19,521 bases of DNA, taken from Bacteroidales bacterium Bact_20 (GTDB lineage: Bacteria > Bacteroidota > Bacteroidia > Bacteroidales > DTU049). The stretch is taken from positions 1 through 19,521 of the forward strand of contig LUZL01000205.1 of NCBI GenBank assembly GCA_001603615.1, read 5' to 3'. The translations under genes were made by a program, and so were the position numbers. Below, piece by piece: positions 15,351 to 19,521 of this stretch (positions are counted from its first letter, which is position 1; the number at the start of each line of letters is the position of its first letter). The notes under the pieces are model-generated. The model did no database searches, was not told the DNA's origin, and saw only the letters and a program-made list of their open reading frames with translations.

Positions 15351-15932
15351 TTATTGTTTTTTATTTATTTCTTGTAAAATTCTAATCATGTAGCTTAGAC
15401 TACTTTTCACCTCTTTAGTGTTTAATGTTTTCATTAATTTAAATATAGAAATATTATCCAATTTTTCATCTGGCTTCACTGTAGTGATGACAGATGTAAT
15501 TTTGGCTAGAGAGTTTAATAAATCTGGATTAGTCAGATTAGTAGTAATAGTTTTTAAAGATGCAATTGTACCATCTTTTTCTAACTTATCTAGCTCATAA
15601 GTGAGATCTATAATCATTTCACGAGCGATAGGTGTAGCGTCTTTTATTAGATCTACCATGCTTTCGAGCATAGATATCAAAGTATTAAAAGTTTGAATAT
15701 TTTTTAATAATTTAAAAATAAGAATTTTAACTTCATCTAAATCAACTTCAACGCCATTATTATCTAGCTCCACAGCACTTGTTTTGAAAAGATCTATTCC
15801 TACTTTATAGGCGTCATCAATGAAATCATCAATAGCTTGATTTTTTTTATTTTGAGCAATGATATATTCTAGTAGAATATCTACCTTATTATTAAGCTCA
15901 TTTATTTGATTTTGTATTGATATCTCTTCCAT
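15351..15932 (-). CDS. DUF1641-domain protein
   Basis: This is a 193-residue, mainly helical, acidic protein. It opens with a heptad-like coiled segment (QNQINELNNKVDILLEYI, about 6-23). A domain with the DUF1641 signature follows: LLKNIQTFNTLISMLESMVDLIKDATPIAREMI, then LDKLEKDGTIASLKTI. DUF1641 proteins have no settled biochemical role but are repeatedly encoded beside sulfide:quinone oxidoreductases or formate dehydrogenase-like genes, as here. I infer a structural or assembly partner of the SQR. The open frame reaches ATG 15953 inside the SQR gene; ATG 15932, 5 bases after the SQR stop, shares the AATTATGGAA context of the DsrE2 start and is preferred. No cysteine is present, so it is not a sulfur carrier itself. 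Confidence 0.8.
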   Translation of the reverse strand: MEEISIQNQINELNNKVDILLEYIIAQNKKNQAIDDFIDDAYKVGIDLFKTSAVELDNNGVEVDLDEVKILIFKLLKNIQTFNTLISMLESMVDLIKDATPIAREMIIDLTYELDKLEKDGTIASLKTITTNLTNPDLLNSLAKITSVITTVKPDEKLDNISIFKLMKTLNTKEVKSSLSYMIRILQEINKKQ

Positions 15933-15937
15933 AATTA

Positions 15938-17173
15938 TTAACATTTTTCGCATTTACCAGCCATAGTCATCAATGGTTCTATGGGCAATTCTTTACCTGG
16001 TAAAAGTAAGTGCCAATACATCCATCGAAACATTATTTTACCATAATGATTCATTTTAGTATTTTTTAGCAAGCCAAATGGTCCTATACCTGGAAGAGGG
16101 AAGGTGCCTGGAAGTGGCTCTGTTTCATAATTGAAATCTATTAATGACCCTTTGCCATAGCCAGTTTCTATATAGCAATTAGCATGTCCATCAAATTTAG
16201 CATTTAGAGGTCTACCTTCTATATAACTCATAATATTTTCATATAAAATATCTGAAGAGAAGTGAGCTACAGCACCAGCTTTAGAAGTGGGTAGATTGGC
16301 AGCATCCCCTATAACAAAAATATTTTCATACTTTTCGCTCTGTAGAGTGTATTTATTGGTAGGTATATAATTGAGATCATCACCTAATCCGCTTCTGCCA
16401 ATAGCATCACTGCCCATGTTTAGTGGGACTACAGTTAATAAATCAAAAGGAATTTCTCGACCATCATAAGCTATAATGCTAGATTTTTCATTATCTACTC
16501 TATCAATATAAAAATCTGGAATAATTTCAATATTTTTTTCCTCTAATAGACCACTGAGCATTTTATTTGCTCGAGGTTTAGTGAAAGCACCTGGTTGAGG
16601 AGTAACATATTTAATATTCACTTTATTTCTAATACCTTTTTTAGTGAAAAATTCATCTGCTAAAAATGAAAATTCTAAGGGAGCTACAGGGCATTTATGC
16701 GGTACATCTACTATATTTACAACCATAGTACCACCATCCCATCCTCTCAAAAAATCTCTCAATGCTAAAGCACCATCTAAACTATAAAAATCAAAAATTT
16801 TATTATACCATAATTTATCCTTTAGTCCTGGAGTTTCTTCTGGTCTAATATCAGTACCAGTAGCAATAATCAATATATCATATTTGATATGCTTATCGTC
16901 TTGTAATATCACCTGATTATTCTCGGCATCTATACTGTCAATTTCAGAAAATATCATATTTACACCTGCAGGAATGAAATCCATTTTAGGTTTTATAACA
17001 TCTTGTTTTTTATAAATTTCAAAAGGTATAAATAAAAAACCTGGTTGGTAATAATGAGTTTTATCTTTATCTATCAATGTAATATCCCAATCATTTCTTT
17101 CTAAAGATTCTCTTAATTTATTTGCCATAATAGTGCCAGCTGTACCACCACCTAATATTACTATCCTTTTCAT
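15938..17173 (-). CDS. sqr: sulfide:quinone oxidoreductase-like flavoprotein
   Basis: This 411-residue two-Rossmann flavoprotein has the FAD site GGGTAG (8-13), the ATGTDIRPEE segment (104-113) and the second FAD contact FVIGDAANLPTSKAG (286-300). The redox cysteines fit SQRs outside type I: Cys 161 in HKCPVAPLEF and Cys 333 in HANCYIETGYGKG. The amphipathic end (KIMFRWMYWHLLLPGKELP, 379-397) is the usual membrane anchor. It should oxidise sulfide to protein-bound or free polysulfide and reduce quinone. An unusual terminal CEKC (Cys 408 and 411) follows. It is the first gene of the operon, with a good promoter upstream and DUF1641, DsrC and DsrE2-like genes downstream. A related NADH- or persulfide-linked oxidoreductase is the alternative. 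Confidence 0.87.
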   Translation of the reverse strand: MKRIVILGGGTAGTIMANKLRESLERNDWDITLIDKDKTHYYQPGFLFIPFEIYKKQDVIKPKMDFIPAGVNMIFSEIDSIDAENNQVILQDDKHIKYDILIIATGTDIRPEETPGLKDKLWYNKIFDFYSLDGALALRDFLRGWDGGTMVVNIVDVPHKCPVAPLEFSFLADEFFTKKGIRNKVNIKYVTPQPGAFTKPRANKMLSGLLEEKNIEIIPDFYIDRVDNEKSSIIAYDGREIPFDLLTVVPLNMGSDAIGRSGLGDDLNYIPTNKYTLQSEKYENIFVIGDAANLPTSKAGAVAHFSSDILYENIMSYIEGRPLNAKFDGHANCYIETGYGKGSLIDFNYETEPLPGTFPLPGIGPFGLLKNTKMNHYGKIMFRWMYWHLLLPGKELPIEPLMTMAGKCEKC

Positions 17174-17483
17174 ATGTGTCTTTTATTTTATTTTAACAAA
17201 AATAAATTAAAAATCTATTAATTATACAAAATTTGATATTTATCATATAAAATTATTTTTATTTTGTAAATTTTAAAATTTATCAAAAAATATTAAAAAG
17301 TAATTTAATATGCTTTAAGATATATTTTTAGAAGTTTTGATAAATAAAAAAAATTTTGTACAAAACGATTTAGATGAGGTTAAACTTCGCTGCTATTATT
17401 GTGAAAAACTATGAGAAAAGAAGATTTGGAATTTATCTAAAATAAAAACATATAAAAAAAGAAACATAAAAAATGAAAAAACT
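17174..17483. other. gene-free AT-rich interval between pyrG and the sulfur operon
   Basis: The roughly 310 bases hold the sulfur-operon promoter at the left end and a perfect 12-bp palindrome TTTTGTACAAAA (17354-17365). A slightly GC-richer patch (17371-17400) contains a plus-strand frame of only 23 codons (from ATG 17372) with no sign of being a gene. No RNA gene was recognised. The palindrome is about 180 bases upstream of the operon start, far for a classical operator. Confidence 0.5.
17197..17230 (-). promoter_or_regulatory. candidate promoter of the sulfur operon
   Basis: On the minus strand a TTTG -33 element (17227-17230) and -7 box TATTTTTG (17197-17204) are separated by 22 bases. 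Transcription would start near 17190, leaving a leader of about 15-20 bases before ATG 17173. This is one of the two best promoter matches in the window. Confidence 0.55.
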
Positions 17484-17514
17484 AAATCAGATAATTTTTA
17501 AAATTATCTGATTT
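17484..17514 (-). terminator. intrinsic terminator of pyrG overlapping its stop codon
   Basis: Arms AAATCAGATAATTTT (17484-17498) and AAAATTATCTGATTT (17500-17514) are perfectly complementary around one base, so the real stem is about 13 bp with a small AU loop. On the minus strand it is followed by AGTTTTTTCATTTTTT. The last base of the stem is part of the pyrG stop (17514-17516). Confidence 0.78.
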
Positions 17515-19130
17515 CATTTACCCTTAGACTGTATCACTGCTGCTTTTATCAAATTTATAAACAATGGATGTGGATTCTCAAATCGGCTTTTATATTCTGG
17601 ATGGAATTGTACACCAATAAAAAAAGGATGGTCTTCTATTTCTACTGCTTCTACGAGTTGTTCTGTAGGATTTATCCCAACAGCTTTCATTCCGTTAGCT
17701 TCGAAAAGTTCTAAATATTTGTTATTAAACTCATATCTATGTCTATGTCTCTCATAGACTAAATCTTCTTTATAGCAATCATAGAGTTTTGAATTTTTAG
17801 ATATTTTACATGGATATGCTCCTAACCTCATAGTACCACCTTTTACAGAAATCTTTTTTTGATTTTCCATTAAATCTATTACTGGATTTAGACATCTGGG
17901 ATCTATTTCTCTACTATTAGCATCTTTTAGTTTTAGAACATTACGTGCAAATTCTACTACTGCCATTTGCATTCCCAAGCATATACCTAAAAATGGTATT
18001 TTATTTTCTCTAGCGAATTTAGATGCCAATATTTTGCCTTCTAATCCTCGTTCACCAAAGCCAGGTGCTACTAATATACCATGATATGTGGCAAGTATTT
18101 CATTTACATTATCCTCTTTAATATTTTCTGAGCTAATAAATTTCAAAACTACTTTTGTTTCTAATAAGGCTCCTGCATGTATGAATGATTCAATGATAGA
18201 TTTATAGGCGTCTTTCAGTTCTACATATTTACCTATGAGAGCTATTTTAACTTCATTTTTAGGATTATTTAATTTATCTAATAGATTTATCCATTTTGTC
18301 AAGTCAGATTTATTTGCATTTTCTATTCCAAATTTATCTAAAATTACTTCATCTAATTTCTCATTTTGCATTCTTATAGGTACTTTATAGATAGTATCTA
18401 AATCTATATTTTCTATTACAGCACGAGGTTCTACATTACAAAAAAGAGCTAATTTTTGACGCACAGAATCTGTTATAGGCACTTGTGTACGACATATCAA
18501 AATATCTGGTTGTACTCCTAGCTCTTGGAGGTTTTTCACTGAGTGTTGAGTAGGTTTAGTTTTTAATTCTCCAATATTAGCTAAATATGGTAATAAAGTC
18601 AGATGCATAACTAATGAACGTTTACCTAATTCTAGTCTTAGCTGTCTGACAGCTTCTATAAATGGTAATGATTCTATATCACCTACGGTGCCACCTATTT
18701 CTGTAATGATAAAATCATAATCTCCATTAAATTCTAACAATCTAATACGATATTTTATCTCATCAGTAATATGAGGAATTACTTGAACAGTTTCACCTAA
18801 ATAGTCTCCTCTACGTTCTTTTTCTATAACATTTAAATATATTTTGCCAGTAGTTACATTATTAGCTTGAGAAGTGTTAATATTTATAAATCTTTCATAA
18901 TGTCCCAGGTCTAGATCAGTTTCCGCTCCATCCTCTGTTACATAACATTCGCCATGTTCATAGGGATTGAGGGTACCAGGATCTACATTTATATATGGAT
19001 CTAATTTCTGAATTGTAACAGAATAACCCCTAGATTGTAAGAGTTTACCAACAGAAGCAGACACTATTCCTTTGCCAAGGCTAGAAACTACTCCACCTGT
19101 TACAAATATATATCTCGTATTTTTATCCAT
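17514..19130 (-). CDS. pyrG: CTP synthase
   Basis: CTP synthase aminates UTP to CTP with glutamine-derived ammonia, the last step of de novo pyrimidine nucleotide synthesis. The 538-residue protein has the amidoligase domain (1 to about 265) with the signature FVTGGVVSSLGKGIVSAS at 9-26 and DPYINVDPGTLNPYEHGE. The class I glutamine amidotransferase domain follows, with nucleophile Cys 384 (FLGICLGMQ) and catalytic His 510 and Glu 512 (FHPEYKSR). Length and motifs are normal. Start ATG 19130, with a TAATTTTG box 20 bases upstream; terminator at the stop codon. It appears to be a single-gene unit, though it lies 64 bases after an M15 peptidase gene on the same strand. Confidence 0.98.
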   Translation of the reverse strand: MDKNTRYIFVTGGVVSSLGKGIVSASVGKLLQSRGYSVTIQKLDPYINVDPGTLNPYEHGECYVTEDGAETDLDLGHYERFININTSQANNVTTGKIYLNVIEKERRGDYLGETVQVIPHITDEIKYRIRLLEFNGDYDFIITEIGGTVGDIESLPFIEAVRQLRLELGKRSLVMHLTLLPYLANIGELKTKPTQHSVKNLQELGVQPDILICRTQVPITDSVRQKLALFCNVEPRAVIENIDLDTIYKVPIRMQNEKLDEVILDKFGIENANKSDLTKWINLLDKLNNPKNEVKIALIGKYVELKDAYKSIIESFIHAGALLETKVVLKFISSENIKEDNVNEILATYHGILVAPGFGERGLEGKILASKFARENKIPFLGICLGMQMAVVEFARNVLKLKDANSREIDPRCLNPVIDLMENQKKISVKGGTMRLGAYPCKISKNSKLYDCYKEDLVYERHRHRYEFNNKYLELFEANGMKAVGINPTEQLVEAVEIEDHPFFIGVQFHPEYKSRFENPHPLFINLIKAAVIQSKGK

Positions 19131-19149
19131 GAATTTTTATTTTATGTTG

Positions 19150-19157
19150 CAAAATTA
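19150..19157 (-). promoter_or_regulatory. candidate -7 box TAATTTTG for pyrG
   Basis: The minus strand reads TATAATTTTGC, 20 bases before ATG 19130. It is the same octamer as upstream of the lipoprotein (8071-8078) and the gene starting at 471. No -33 TTTG is visible, and pyrG could also be read through from the upstream peptidase gene. Confidence 0.45.
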
Positions 19158-19194
19158 TATTAAAATAATGTCTAAAAAAAATACTAATAAATCT

Positions 19195-19521
19195 TTAAAA
19201 ACATTTAGGATTTATACCTAATACGTATTTATTAATTATTTCTAATTGATCAAAATACTCAAAGCCTGCAAAATCTATCATCATAAAAAACTTAATGGTT
19301 TTTTGATAATCATCTATAAAAGTCCTTGCGAGAGGATAATAGCTCCAATGCCAAGGTTCAGGTTGATAACCATAAGGTCTATTTTTATCAAAGGTTGTAT
19401 ATGGTTCACAAAATCCAAAATTATCTGCATTTTTTTGTAACCAAGCATAAATTTTTTTGCCTTCATTAGTCTTAAAATATGATGGCTCAACACTATTGAG
19501 GTCTATATCTGTTCCCCAATG
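19195..19521 (-). CDS. M15-family D-alanyl-D-alanine carboxypeptidase, VanY-like (5' end outside the window)
   Basis: On the minus strand the frame is open from the window edge to TAA at 19195-19197 and gives 108 C-terminal residues. It begins with HWGTDIDL, the second half of the SxHHxGTAxD-type zinc site of VanY/LdcB peptidases (His and Asp ligands). Then come ...KKIYAWLQKNADNFGFCEPY and the third motif YQPEPWHWSYY, with the last zinc-ligand His and general-base Glu. This is the M15B fold that removes the terminal D-Ala from peptidoglycan stem peptides. The tail after the motif (about 45 residues) is longer than the minimal domain. The N-terminal part, including any signal peptide, is outside the window. 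Confidence 0.85.
   Translation of the reverse strand, partial: HWGTDIDLNSVEPSYFKTNEGKKIYAWLQKNADNFGFCEPYTTFDKNRPYGYQPEPWHWSYYPLARTFIDDYQKTIKFFMMIDFAGFEYFDQLEIINKYVLGINPKCF

Noticed and set aside
17372..17443. Plus-strand 23-codon frame (MRLNFAAIIVK...) between pyrG and the SQR gene
   Set aside because: It is very short, has no promoter box or signal peptide, and its frame is closed by a stop directly upstream; noted only because the patch is slightly GC-richer.
19246..19440. Plus-strand frame of 64 codons near the right edge
   Set aside because: It lies opposite the clear M15 peptidase frame, which has HWGTDIDL and EPWHW motifs on the minus strand.

Overview
This is a very AT-rich window (GC roughly a quarter to 30 % by eye). 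Several features point to a member of the Bacteroidota (FCB group). Candidate -7 boxes of the form TAnnTTTG sit 16-40 bases upstream of many start codons, strong Shine-Dalgarno sequences are missing, a tiny THX-type 30S protein is present, and there are short lipoproteins and secreted proteins typical of that phylum. Most genes lie on the minus strand in short operons.

Layout. Positions 1-64 hold the tail of a plus-strand gene, facing a small secreted protein of unknown function (67-471, minus). A divergent region carries a perfect 22-bp palindrome and four GTTAA direct repeats at exact 10-bp spacing. It leads into a plus-strand two-component operon: sensor kinase (723-2438) and OmpR-type regulator (2435-3121). 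Next come the minus-strand DNA-repair pair uvrB-radA (6677 to 3289) and a probable operon of a CPAY-type micro-lipoprotein, THX and a Zn-finger-like methyltransferase (8050 to 6799). The lipoprotein and THX lie in what looks like a gene-free stretch. A decayed IS1595-type transposase tail (8143-8403) follows, then a YqhD/BdhA-type alcohol dehydrogenase with mtgA (10386 to 8531). After those come a SIMPL-domain protein (plus, 10607-11347), a GT4 glycosyltransferase whose 3' end runs into a degenerate GAGACTGGGTGAC-like repeat, and a secreted WD40 protein.

The most distinctive block is a four-gene minus-strand sulfur operon (17173 to 14513): a sulfide:quinone oxidoreductase-like flavoprotein, a DUF1641 protein, a DsrC-type carrier with both C-terminal cysteines, and a DsrE2-type sulfurtransferase. 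It is bounded by a good promoter candidate and a strong terminator. The gene set suggests sulfide or persulfide oxidation at the membrane with cytoplasmic protein-bound sulfur relay, although no dsrAB, TusA, rhodanese or Hdr gene is visible here. The window closes with pyrG (CTP synthase) and the 3' part of a VanY-type M15 D-Ala-D-Ala carboxypeptidase that runs off the right edge.

Several start codons were moved inward from the longest open frame (dehydrogenase, SIMPL, WD40, DsrE2, DUF1641), because the outer start was TTG or GTG, overlapped a promoter box or neighbouring gene, or broke a signal peptide.
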